Assembly: GCA_030248295.1 (NCBI GenBank)
Contig: JASANH010000146.1
Location: 1-64,000 of the forward strand
Origin: Mesodorylaimus sp. YZB2_4
Taxonomy: Eukaryota; Nematoda; Enoplea; Dorylaimida; Dorylaimidae
Reading direction: 5' to 3'
Length of the DNA: 64,000 bases
Each line of letters starts with the position of its first letter. Within the stretch, counting starts at the first letter, position 1. Below, in pieces: positions 34,667-44,964 of the stretch. The notes beneath the pieces are model-generated. The model was given only the letters and a program-made list of their open reading frames with translations, did no database searches and had not been told where the DNA came from. A program made the translations under genes and the position numbers.

Positions 34667-35530
34667 ATAATTTTTTCACCTGATACACTGCACTACCTTA
34701 CACTTCTGCGTATCGCTCACACTGCTGGACGAAACCTCTGATCAATGTCCAAATTTCGATTTTCATGCGATGTCTGTCCAACTAATTTAAAAATTATAAT
34801 GTGCCTGCTTGCTGTAAATTACCTGCGTTTGCTGATATACCGCTTTCGAATACTCCTTCTACCATCCTTCGCAGCTTACACGGGTAACAAGTAAAGTACG
34901 GAGATTAGGCACAGCCATGCTTCTATTATTCTATTGTCGATTTGAACACGCAGGGGAGAGCATGATCGAGTGACCATCTTGAGTTAGAAAAAACTTCGTA
35001 CCCTCCCCAATCACAAGCTCCCCCCTTCCTGCATCAGGTCGAAACTCGCCATACCCATCAAGTGTGGTATAGAAGGTCAGTTCATAACACCAGCACTGCC
35101 TACTTAGCAGGAAATCCTAAATTTAAAACAGGTTTCTCGTGAGACCCAAGCTATTCTTAAACATTCTCGGAAAAAGTCGCGAAAAAATTAAGACCACAGC
35201 TAGATAGCTCGAGAAAATTAGGTAAGACATTGAATTTATTCCGGCAGCTTATACAGAAATAAAACTGCATTTTTGGAGAAATTTTGAATAAACCACTGTT
35301 TGACCGAACTTCCCGGTGTCTACATTACGAAGGAACCTTCTAGGTAATCAGTATCTAGTGATTCAATGACTATTGAAAGCGACGACCTGAGCTAGAAAGG
35401 AACTTTCAATTGGCGATTTGGAAAATGAGAAGCGCAAGCTACTTATAAGAAGCCTTTTAAATTAGCCTGCGGTCGATTCATGCAATGTTAGGCACTGCTG
35501 TGGGTCAAATCACACCTTCAATGAGGGTTC
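34667..35530. other. Intergenic, nothing recognised
   Basis: Short frames only. It precedes the 3' flank of phosphatase copy B. Confidence 0.45.
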
Positions 35531-35531
35531 G

Positions 35532-35789
35532 AAGCATGTTCACTGGAATCACTTCTATCAATCACTGGTCAGAGAAGTTTAGATTTTCAGATAGTTCAGT
35601 CGAAGTCAGAAAAAAAAGCAAATTTCTGATAATCACAAAGTCAAAGCGAATTTGAATGCAGTACATAAGACTGTAAACCCCTGCAAGCAGTGGGTCTAAT
35701 AACATTTTGAAGGTGCATCCACAGCATATTCACTGGAATCACTATTCTCAGTCACTGGTTAAAGAAGTTTAGATTTTCAGATAATGGTC
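35532..35789. repeat. Internal direct repeat in the 3' flank of phosphatase copy B
   Basis: Two copies of a roughly 65-bp sequence lie at 35532-35596 and 35725-35789. Each contains CACTGGAATCACT, then TCACTGGT, then AGAAGTTTAGATTTTCAGAT. Copy A has a single, more diverged version at about 23395-23460. Confidence 0.75.
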
Positions 35790-35795
35790 TCGTTC

Positions 35796-38700
35796 TCAGA
35801 AAATGTATGGCCCGCCGAGCTCTTCAACGTCGGCTTCGTCCGTTTCGATTATGTCTTGTTTTCCCTTCGGACTCTTTTCTTTCTCTCGTCGCTCTACTTC
35901 TTCAGCACATTTTTCTTCTTCCTCAGGAGTCGGCTTTTTCTCCTTGGCCAATTCAAGAAACTTGTCCAAAGTGCAATCATTCGGATTAGAGCCACATTTC
36001 GGCAAATGAAGAGGTTTCGGGTTTGTGCTCCCGGTTTCATTAATATAAAAGACCTAAAAAGATTTTTGAGTTTGTTGGAGAAAACTTGAATGTTTGGTCT
36101 TACTTTCATGTAATGTTTCCCATCGTTTTCTTTGTGGAGTTCGAACAGGATGCAACTGGCAAAACGAGGCAGGCGGTTGTCAAATGCCCCAATAGTTTCA
36201 AGAAGCGGATGCAAAGTGCTATCATGCTGAAACAATGGAAACGATGATAGAACCTAATATCGCCATGGATGCCTGCTTTAAGAACATTTGAAACATGTCA
36301 AGACTAGTTTTTGGGTTTCACTGTTTCAGGGACTACTGATCCAACACAAAGAGCATACAGTACACCATATGTCAGTGCCATCTTCAGGATACTGAAAGAT
36401 GTGGACGAAAGGAGACGGTGTGGTTAAAGACGGAGGACAACGCTGTCAGTGGTTGTTGACGAACACTACCGGCATAGAAGTCATCTACTTCCCAACTGTG
36501 GCTTGCTATACATGCAGAAAAAACGTTTGACGGCCGCGGAGGTGCAGGGATTCAGCATTTTTCTAGCCGCATTGCAAGTGAGCGAGAGGCTGGACACGTC
36601 CCGGGTTCAATATAAATAATGGAGGGTGGGTTTCAAACCATGAATCATAGCTGACGGCACGCCAGGCTGTGGGTGACTCACCCGGTACCCATCGAGGTGG
36701 TCCGAGTGAAGAGACGGGATCCAAACAGAGACAGTCTCAGCTGCAGAACACGGGCAGGGTTCACAGCCCGCCGACCATTGTCTGAGTATGCCGGTGTCCA
36801 GTCCAGGGTGCCCTCGCGTTTTAGTGGGACGTTGCTGTGTGCGCTGGTTCCCGCACTGTCTTGCTTAAAAGGTTTGAATGCTGTCTGGCCAGAGGCAAGC
36901 TGGGCTTTAACCCACAAAAGTTAAAAAATCCTTGGTGCTTGCTATCCCTCAAATGAGTAATTCGTTTTTGGCCAGCCAACGGCTAAAACATGGCAGTCTT
37001 ACAGCTGGGGGTTTGAGGGCCACGGCGGCAGCCACGCCTCTCGCGAATGATCCGAGTTTCCTCAAAGTAACCCAAAATCGGCTAAGCTTCCAAAGAGAAA
37101 TTGCGGCGAGCACAAATGCTTGAACAGCAATTGTGATTAGAAAAATCCTAAAGTAGAGCATGTTCGTAACTTTTTTGGAAGCCAAAAGCTTGGTCGGACG
37201 GGTGCGCCAGATGCACTGGCCCACTGGCCCAATGTGGAGAAACAACAGCTGTTGAATTTGGAAATTGATTTACAATCTAGCCCACCCTCTTGTTCTTCCT
37301 TCCTTTTGTTCTACGTCTGAGGCATCGTTCATTCGCGACTTTATTCCCTCCCAACTTTTATTCTAGCCAATATTATCTCAGGCGGCATATTTTCTCCGCG
37401 ACATTTTGACGCATGACATGCTCCCCCTGAAATTTTTACATAAAATCGCCAGCCGACCTCCAGTGGCTGACGGAAGGCCACATCGAGTGATCAACTTACA
37501 AGGGACAGGACGCTGATGGAAATTTGGATACCTACGTCTTACGATTCTTGAAAGATACCGTATACATACTGTAAATCACTTTAATTTCGCGGTACCCAAT
37601 TTTCGCGGTTCTGGGCTTTTGCAAAATTTTGCGGATACAAATTTTCGCGGTTTCTGGCTGACCGTCAGTCATCAGTACTGGTTATGCATACGATGAATCT
37701 CCCGCTGATACTTCAGACTGTGTGTGAATGTTCGATCTTTTTAAAGAACTCAATCAGCTCCGTCAATCAGCTCAATAAGCCGGGGGATCGGTCATCAGCA
37801 AAGAATTATCGACCAATATCATTACTTCCAATATTATCAAAAATCATGGAAAGTCATATTCTCCGTTTGTTACAACCGCGACTACAACTATCAGCGCAGC
37901 AGCATGGCTTTCGCCGTGGACATTCGACCACTGGCGCCTTGGTCCGAGTCACCCAATTGATTCATGATTGGCTAAATTCGCCCTCTTATCGGGCGGTTGG
38001 TGCGGTATTCTTCGACCTAAGGAAAGCGTTTGACAGGGTTCCACATGGTCGATTAATGGAATCATTCGAGAAAGATCATAAACTGTGTCCTATGCTGCTC
38101 AAATGGATGGCTTCTTACTTGGAAAAACGGTCTCAATTTGTTTCTATCGACGATGCATGCTCATCTTCGGCACCTGTGGTCTCTGGCGTGCCACAGGGGT
38201 CAGTGTTGGGGCCTATTCTATTCACGGCTTACATCAATTCCTTACTGATCCGATTTGCGGCCACTTATCCGGACTTACTTTTACTTGCTTACGCCGATGA
38301 TCTTATTTTATTAGCACCTGCATCTTCGCCACAAGCCGTCAAAACTCGGATTCAACCGGCAATAGATTTTGTATCGAACTGTGTTACGGAGCTAGGCCTT
38401 GATTTGAATGCGGACAAAACGCAGGCCTGTATATTCCGTTTGAATAAGCTCGCAGCTGAATTTCCTGTACTACTATTGAGTGGTAAGCCAATACAATTTA
38501 CGGACACTGTCAAGTATTTAGGAGTTCATTTCTCGCCGGATTTGCACTTCAGTCGTCACTGCCATGAAATTGCCTCTTCTTCCAGACGAATGATTGGAGC
38601 TTTTCGAAGAAAATTTGGGAAATTTGCTTCGAAAGTATTGGAGACCGTATATATTCAATGCATTCTCCCTCGACTAGATTACGGGTCTGTTGCTTGGTCT

Positions 38701-41700
38701 CCAATACAAAACAAGCTATCGGATGATCTCGAAAGGGCGCAAAAATTTGCTGCACGGGCAGTTCTCAACAATTGGACAATATCCTACGAGTCGGCGCTGG
38801 AGACACTGAAGTGGACTTCATTATCTGACCGGAGAAATCACCAAAAATTATTGCAATTTTATCGGTATTATCATGGACAGGCGGCTTACCCAAATCGGCA
38901 TTTTGTTCATACGGACATGTGTGGTCGTCGCGTGAGTGCTCGCACCTCACAACCACATCAATTGGAAATAACGAAATGTCGATCAAAAACCTTTACTCAA
39001 AGTTTTGAATTTTCTTCAATGACTTTATGGAACACTGTGATACCAAGCTCCGTCGCTTTTAGTTGTTTTACCGATTTCAAAGATTTTGTGACAAAGATTC
39101 GTTTTTGACATGCTTTTATTTTAACTTTATCTTGTCCTTGTTTTATGTGCTGTGCCTCATCAGTGGACTGGTAAGTCTTTTGGCATAGTAAACTTTAGCA
39201 TGGCATAGCATAGCATATGCAAGGCCAGGATTGGTCGAAAAAATTTAATGTGGAAGGAGCTGTGAATGGACAAGCCTGAGCATTCAAAAATGATTTTACT
39301 CACTGGTGCTTGGAAGAAATTCCGAAGAAATAAAAAAACTGTATGCAACTGCCGAAAGTGATCTCAGGTTGTCAGTAATCAAACCATTGCATGCTCAATG
39401 GGTTTTGAAGGCGTCCCATATTCCACAATCCATCAGGATCCATCATGGATCCGCAAAAATCCACGTGGATCCGTTCCAATCCAGTTGGATAGCTTCTGGT
39501 CAGGTAGGTTGAGAACAGACTGTTCTCTTTAGCACTGTTCAAGATGCTGGACAGTGCATCATTATATTGATAATGTGACTCATGTCCGCACTCTTTGATG
39601 AGGTGGTTTTAAACGTTAATGGATGATCTAGGTTGAAGTTAAACTTAATGTTATGAGCAGGTGGTTGAAAACAAGGTAAAACTGAACCTATGCTTTGTCT
39701 GAAAATCCAAGTTTTCTGCATAAAAATTTCGCGGAAGGAAATTTTCGCGGTACAGGGCCATCCGCGAAAACTGCGAAACTACAGTGATTCACAGCACTCG
39801 TATGTGATGTAAACGCATTGGTAGTTTGCATATACTTGCCAGTTCATACTACGTATTGCTTATGATCAGGCTACCGCAAAGGTTACTTCTACGAGAATGT
39901 TACCTGCTTCAGTACTAGCCCAGCGCACCTGCTACTCACTTGCTCTGCTTGTTATCGACTAGTATAGTAGTTTTCTCTACTGGCATCTTCAACATAACAA
40001 CATACACATTCGGTAAGGGTCTGCTGAAAAGACGCACACATACAACCAACCACTGACTACTGTGTTGTGGTGTGTTATTTGTTTGCGAAAGTGCGACAGC
40101 TCTTCTTCGCTCTCGTACCGGCGGGTTTGGGATCTTACAGGCGAGTTTTCCAAGGTCTTCAATAGCCAAAGCCTGGTAGAAAGGCTCATCCTGCAGAGTA
40201 TCGATCACTAAGACCCCGATTCCCTAACAACCCCTCAGACGAGTATGCCGCGCCTCCCAAGGGTGCCTGCAACTGCTCTGTGCCTACTAACCTGAGTGGG
40301 ATACACTAGCCTGGATGCTGGTCGAATGCACCTGGCCCTAAGATGCCTACGCTACCGAACAGTTACACTTTCGATGGCGCAGTGAAGACTTCTGTCAACA
40401 CCAGAGGATCCTTTTCGAAGCACAAGAATGCACGACGATGTCTCAACCGTCCTAGATCTTACGCACAGACTAATCCGCGGACAGACCAAGTACCTGCCCC
40501 AGAGTCAACTCCTGGACTCTTCCAGTATGAACCAAAGGAAACGACGACCGCAGAGGCCGTTTGAGAGTATGATCTGAGAGTATGCCTTTGGTCACAACAA
40601 CAGATCAGTATACCACTTTTCAGATGGAACACGTTTCTTCCAACTTCCAGGAAATGGGCGGGCAAAAAGTGAGGCATTTCAAAGTGACGATTTACAGCAT
40701 GATAATCGACATCACCAGGGATCTATACTGTTCAACCGTAAAGTGTAAGCAAAATTTTTTGACATATTTGTCATTAAATTGCAATGCAAATTGCAACAAG
40801 AGAATTTTCGTTTGCAAAGTCAGACATTGCCACTACAACAGCAACGAGTGAGCAAGCAGTGGTCCGTAAAAGATGCATTTGTGATACAGTAACTTCGATT
40901 GGAAAGCGACCTGCTCGTTTTGGTTTTTCGTGTTGCTTTCGAGACAGAGATACACTGTGAGCTGGGGTGGGGTCTCTGACTTTTAGGCCTGTCACCTCGT
41001 TTATATTTTGTGCCCGTGTACGGTTGTAATTATTGCAGCGCAAGAACTCTATCTGTAGTAGTTACTCTTTTAGAGACGTGAGTGATTGGGCTGCAAATTT
41101 TTTCTTCGAAATCCTGATTTCATGCTGCGACTGGTCGTAAAATGTGTCTTGACACTACACACACTTTTGAAAAGATGTCACCCATGGCGATCTGGGGCCA
41201 AATATCCGGCGGACATTCGACCCCTGTGATGGTGGAAGATAGATTGCGTTTGTTTGTTTAACAGACAAACGGACCTATGCGCACTAGAATATAAAGCCAC
41301 GGCTGTTCACCTGGCCGCCAAGTTTTTAGAATGTTTTGTGGTGCCTAGGCACATTCACTTGATGAAGTCCAGATCGCTACCTCGCGATGGTCCTTTGTGA
41401 GCTGGTGATACTTACAGCAGAATAAGCTACATATTTGAGACTCTTCGGTGCCAGTCCGACTCCATCGACGGCCATTTTGCTCCTCGTTGCAATTTCATCA
41501 AGAAGGTAACCTGCAAAGAGCAAAATCAGGCAAATGCGGAAACACCCTGAGCCCTGACCACTCAATCCTTACCCGATCTATATCGATGCTGGTCCGGATC
41601 TGAATCGCTGAACTTCGTGCTCTCGTCAAATGCTGCTGTTATTTGTTCATATAAAGACATGTTCATCCACGGAGGCAGTTTGTGAGTGTCGTTTTCAGCC

Positions 41701-44608
41701 AGCTGAAAAATAAGATCTTATCAACTAGACCAGCACATTTTCTATAATGAAACTCACCTGAGCTGTAAAATGTTCGTACGCATAACTTAACAGTTTGTGA
41801 GAATTTGCTTTGGTAATTGCCTTACTTAAGTTGCCTACGTTATCCAGCAAATATTTGCTCAACGCTTGGTGCTTGCTCTTCCAACCCTCAAAATCTTTTT
41901 CTCTTGCAACCCTGGTAAAGGCCTCATCGGACGTATAAGGGCATTTGATTCCGTGTAGAGTCTAAACAAACAAGGTCCCGTTTCACATTTTAAACTTATC
42001 CTCTGCTCGAATGATATACTACTGCGACGAGGCTTTTTGAGCGGGATATTCAGAGAAAAGACGTCGTGAATGAATACTACTTGCTACCTGCATGTCTTTC
42101 AGGGTGTTTTACTTATTATGCACCAAAATTCTTCAAGCCCCAGCTAATCGTCAGCAAACTTTTGCATCTTGACTCAAAAAGTCATGCTCACGTACACGTC
42201 TAGAAGCCACGACGTGAACAGGGATGGGTTGCCACTTCAAATCCTTCATCCATTCGTCGCCGCCTTCTGGCACTGGGTAAAACCCTGCCATGTTGGAAAG
42301 AGCGCTCATAATTGTTCTGTCCACAGCCGTGCTTATAATAAAGATCTAAATCAGGGATTCATACGTAAAGTACGCCATCACAAAAAAAAAGCGACTGACC
42401 TCTTTGGCGTTGTAAGTCTTCGAGAGAAATCCTGTGTCCACGTAACGTTTGCGGAGAAAGGATCCGAGTTCATAGTGCTGCTTGACACCGTTCTGAAAAT
42501 GAGTGCACGTGAGAGTATCTGTCTGTTACGCCGTGCATACTCGGGCGGTTACCATGGTCAGCTGACCATCCCCCAATGGCCAGGATGACCATTGGTTTTC
42601 CTTGTCATTTGGAAAGGGTTCTCGAATGATGACGCGAGCACCGTGGCGCCATATCTGTAAGTAGAAGAGATTCGAGGTGGCTAGTTGTGAGTTCGTGGTG
42701 ACTGATGCTGCCCAGAAAACATGACAAGGCGGGATTCTGGCTTCGAGTTCCTTTTATGGGCCAAAGTGAAAGATCGAGCTCGAATGGTTTTCCTATTGTT
42801 CCAGAGAGACTGGCACGACTAGCTGTTGGACTGAGGATGGCCTATATAAGGACCCTCCTGAATCGAAAAGTATCAGAGAGAGATAGAGGGACTTCCGATC
42901 GACCAATGAGTGAACCCTTGGCCCATGGCCTTGGCGCTGTAAACAAACCTACGTCGACATTTGGGCTGCGTGATTGTCAACGTACCTTTATTCGACGCCG
43001 TCGCCAGGCATGTCAGTATCGTAGGCCACTGGTTTCATGAGGTGGGGCCCAACAAGGCGAGAAACGGGGAACTTGTTCTTGCCACCACACACCTGCCACA
43101 AGGTGGTACCAGTTCGGACGAGGTGTCAGTCCCGTCTATCACGTAAGTATGGGGGACCTCGTGCTGGTGTAAGATGCCCAGAAGTGCTCCTAGTGGAGAC
43201 ATCAGAAGGAAGCCTAAGTGTAGGTTTCTTGTACCCCTGCCATATCATGCCGTGCGCCAAGACGGGCCCTGCCACGGACCAGCGGAACGCGCAGTGTTTC
43301 GGATGTAAACACTTTTGTATAGCCTAGTGGAGGTAAAATTGTTAGTTTTGTTACTGACCGCGTGTAACTGTGCTACTGGGGTTTTCTGTAATCCTTCCCG
43401 AGGCATATTCCATATACCTCGACTTTGGGTCGCGAGCTTATAGACTCAGAGAAAACATCGACTGCTGCACAAGCTCCGCCTCAACCTGCTAGTCTGAAAT
43501 TTTGGCTCCCCCCGCCCCTCCCGCGTGGAATGCTAATACATAACTGGTAGCACGGCTTACTCCCTATGGGTGAATTGTTATTTTTACCCATCCTGGTCAG
43601 TCCAGGGGAGGGTCGACTTTTGGCACTGTTCCCTCGGGCGCGTTAGTTGACCCTGCCTCGCCATCGACAAGGATCAATCCAGGATGCATGCCTGGCAAGC
43701 GCGCGATGTCGGTGGCTACGCAGTGGGATCACCATACGCAGCCCGTGGGGGACCCGGATTCGAGAGCCTCCGCCCCATAAGGCCTCTCCTCGTTTTTCGA
43801 CTCTCGGGGGTGGAGGGTGAGCCACCCACCACCAGGGGTGCAAGGCGCAGAGAGAACTTCACGGTTCTCAGACGGCCAGAGTTGAACTCAGGGCTGACCA
43901 GTTTCCAGTTCTGCCAAGCAAACTGTGGAGCACGCCTTTGACCGCCACACCACCCAGGCGCTACGGCTAGATTGTGGATCGGGACGTGGGGTGAGTTTGG
44001 TGCTCGTGCAATTACGTAGTAGCACGACAGCGGAATATTTTTCCCTGACGAGATAACAGCGCTGGGCGTCTTCCCAGCCAGGGAGTAATGGCGCAGACAC
44101 AGTTTTTCCTAGTGAATGGGACGTCACTGGCATTCCTGTCCAGCTTGTACCGACGGGCTCGGCACAAGTGCCCTTGCACGCGTGAGTTATTCCGTGCTTC
44201 TCGCTTGAGGTAGAACGAGCCTAAATCTGTCTTGGCCAGACTCACGATCAGACAGCTCGTCAGGCCGTCTACGTATTTCGACTCGTGCGGTTCGATTCTT
44301 CCCAAATTACTCTGTTCAATGCTCTTCACTTGGCTTGGTCCTAGAGGTGTCCGCCCTGTCGGCCACCCGTGACAGGGCGGGGTATCACACTTCGATTTCC
44401 CTTATTTCTTATTGCCCAAGCAGGCTCGCTGCTCACAGGTCATTAGAGCACAGGCTTATCATCAGAAAGCAGCAAAAAAGTTTAGCATACATACCGCATG
44501 GACAAACACAAGGCTGTCGTGCGCTCCTTGGCCTGCTTTCGGACAAATAAACATGCAAAATAAAGTCAGAAACCAGCATTTATCGATAAACTTGCCGAGG
44601 AGTCTCAT
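35796..44608 (-). CDS. Secreted histidine acid phosphatase, copy B (422 aa, 9 exons)
   Basis: Tandem paralogue of the gene at 23468-30760 with the same exon structure. Exons in transcript order: 44608-44495, 42654-42553, 42492-42400, 42345-42196, 41961-41758, 41702-41573, 41510-41416, 36226-36104, 36053-35796. All are open and in phase with GT-AG borders, so it looks functional. It has a signal peptide at about residues 1-28, the RHG motif at 41-43 with Ile in place of the usual Pro, the distal Arg in VDR near 111-113, and HD at 297-298. Exons 2, 3, 8 and 9 are almost identical to copy A at the protein level, while exon 5 is only about half identical. Intron 7 is 5.2 kb and carries a nested retrotransposon. 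The last residues (EELGGPYIF) differ from copy A, whose tail ends in SHSFRESG. Confidence 0.9.
36528..36915 (+). repeat. tRNA-headed SINE-like repeat in intron 7 of copy B
   Basis: The head reads GACGGCCGCGGAGGTGCAGG with an A-box-like stretch and, about 55 bases later, CCCGGGTTCAATAT resembling a B-box. A GC-rich body of about 300 bases follows. No second copy is clear in the window. Confidence 0.4.
37569..39794. mobile_element. Inverted-repeat element interrupted by a non-LTR retrotransposon
   Basis: The left end (37569-37620) reads CTGTAAATCACTTTAATTTC with GCGGTACCCAATTTTCGCGG after it. The right end, read in reverse (39794 leftward), is CTGTGAATCACTGTAGTTTC followed by TTTTCGCGG words. 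These imperfect terminal repeats define a MITE-like DNA element. The LINE fragment at about 37684-39230 sits inside, followed by an ATCC-word block (39425-39485). The whole composite lies in intron 7 of phosphatase copy B, explaining part of that intron's growth. Confidence 0.6.
37684..39108 (+). mobile_element. 5'-truncated non-LTR retrotransposon ORF2 (reverse transcriptase), 474 aa
   Basis: An intact frame starting inside the reverse transcriptase domain: YRPISLLP (about residues 42-49), FFDLRKAFDRVPH (109-121), GVPQGSVLGP (168-177), the catalytic YADD (203-206), then KYLGVHF. The C-terminal part has LPRLDYGSVAWSP and ends in FVTKIRF. The order matches Jockey/CR1/RTE-type elements. No endonuclease domain precedes it, so the copy is 5'-truncated and immobile. 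The uninterrupted frame suggests a fairly recent insertion. The 3'UTR ends near 39220 in an (ATAGC)n-type tail instead of poly-A. An immediate 5' neighbour frame is not recognisable. Confidence 0.85.
39795..41415. other. Remainder of intron 7 of phosphatase copy B
   Basis: No separate gene is supported. Frames at 40343-40564 and 40582-40851 have no recognisable domain, promoter or splice support. Confidence 0.4.
42655..44494. other. Intron 1 of phosphatase copy B, enlarged by insertions
   Basis: It is 1.84 kb, against 1.0 kb for the same intron in copy A. Contents include a plus-strand core-promoter-like CCTATATAAGG at about 42840 with a TATCAGAG about 30 bases on, a piece of SINE S2 near 43150-43215, and tRNA-like sequence at 43690-43760 (plus) and 43890-43970 (minus; GAGTTCAACTC as B-box). 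No gene is supported. Confidence 0.45.
43690..43975 (-). repeat. tRNA-like SINE sequence in intron 1 of copy B
   Basis: The minus strand from about 43970 reads GCGCCTGGGTGGTGTGGCGG with an A-box-like part, and about 80 bases later GAGTTCAACTC as a B-box. The plus strand at 43710-43770 also has tRNA-like words (TGGCTACGCAGTGGG, GGATTCGAGAG). Possibly two SINEs in opposite orientation. Confidence 0.4.
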
Positions 44609-44648
44609 CTTGGAATGAAATACAGTTGTGCTGAGTATGCGTCTAGCT

Positions 44649-44659
44649 CCTATATATCA
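44649..44659 (-). promoter_or_regulatory. TATA box of phosphatase copy B
   Basis: The minus strand reads GATATATAGGAGC about 45 bases before the ATG at 44608. An E-box CACGTG overlaps its upstream side, whereas copy A has CACGAG. A CGTCATATTACAC stretch further out is shared by both copies. Confidence 0.6.
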
Positions 44660-44964
44660 CGTGTAATATGACGTGTAGCTACGGGGGCGATAGACTGCCA
44701 CGAATGCAGATGTTGGCGGAAAAATTTATGCAATGAGTAATATCGGCAATCATTCTGTTGGATTTTTCGGCTAACTAATCGCACAGAAAGACGGTCTTGT
44801 GGAAAAATGTGTTGTTTAGCAAAAGAGGCGTTTCGTCTGGAATTCGAATCGGTTACTCATTAATGTGCTATGTGAAATGGATAATGATACTGTATGCGCT
44901 GATAAAAGCAGCAGAGTGATCGCTAAAGTTACTGCAGAAAAAAAATCAGGAGGTCTTTGCTTCA

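Noticed and set aside
40343-40851. Two adjacent plus-strand frames inside intron 7 of phosphatase copy B
   Set aside because: No start context, splice partner or domain. They are probably chance frames.
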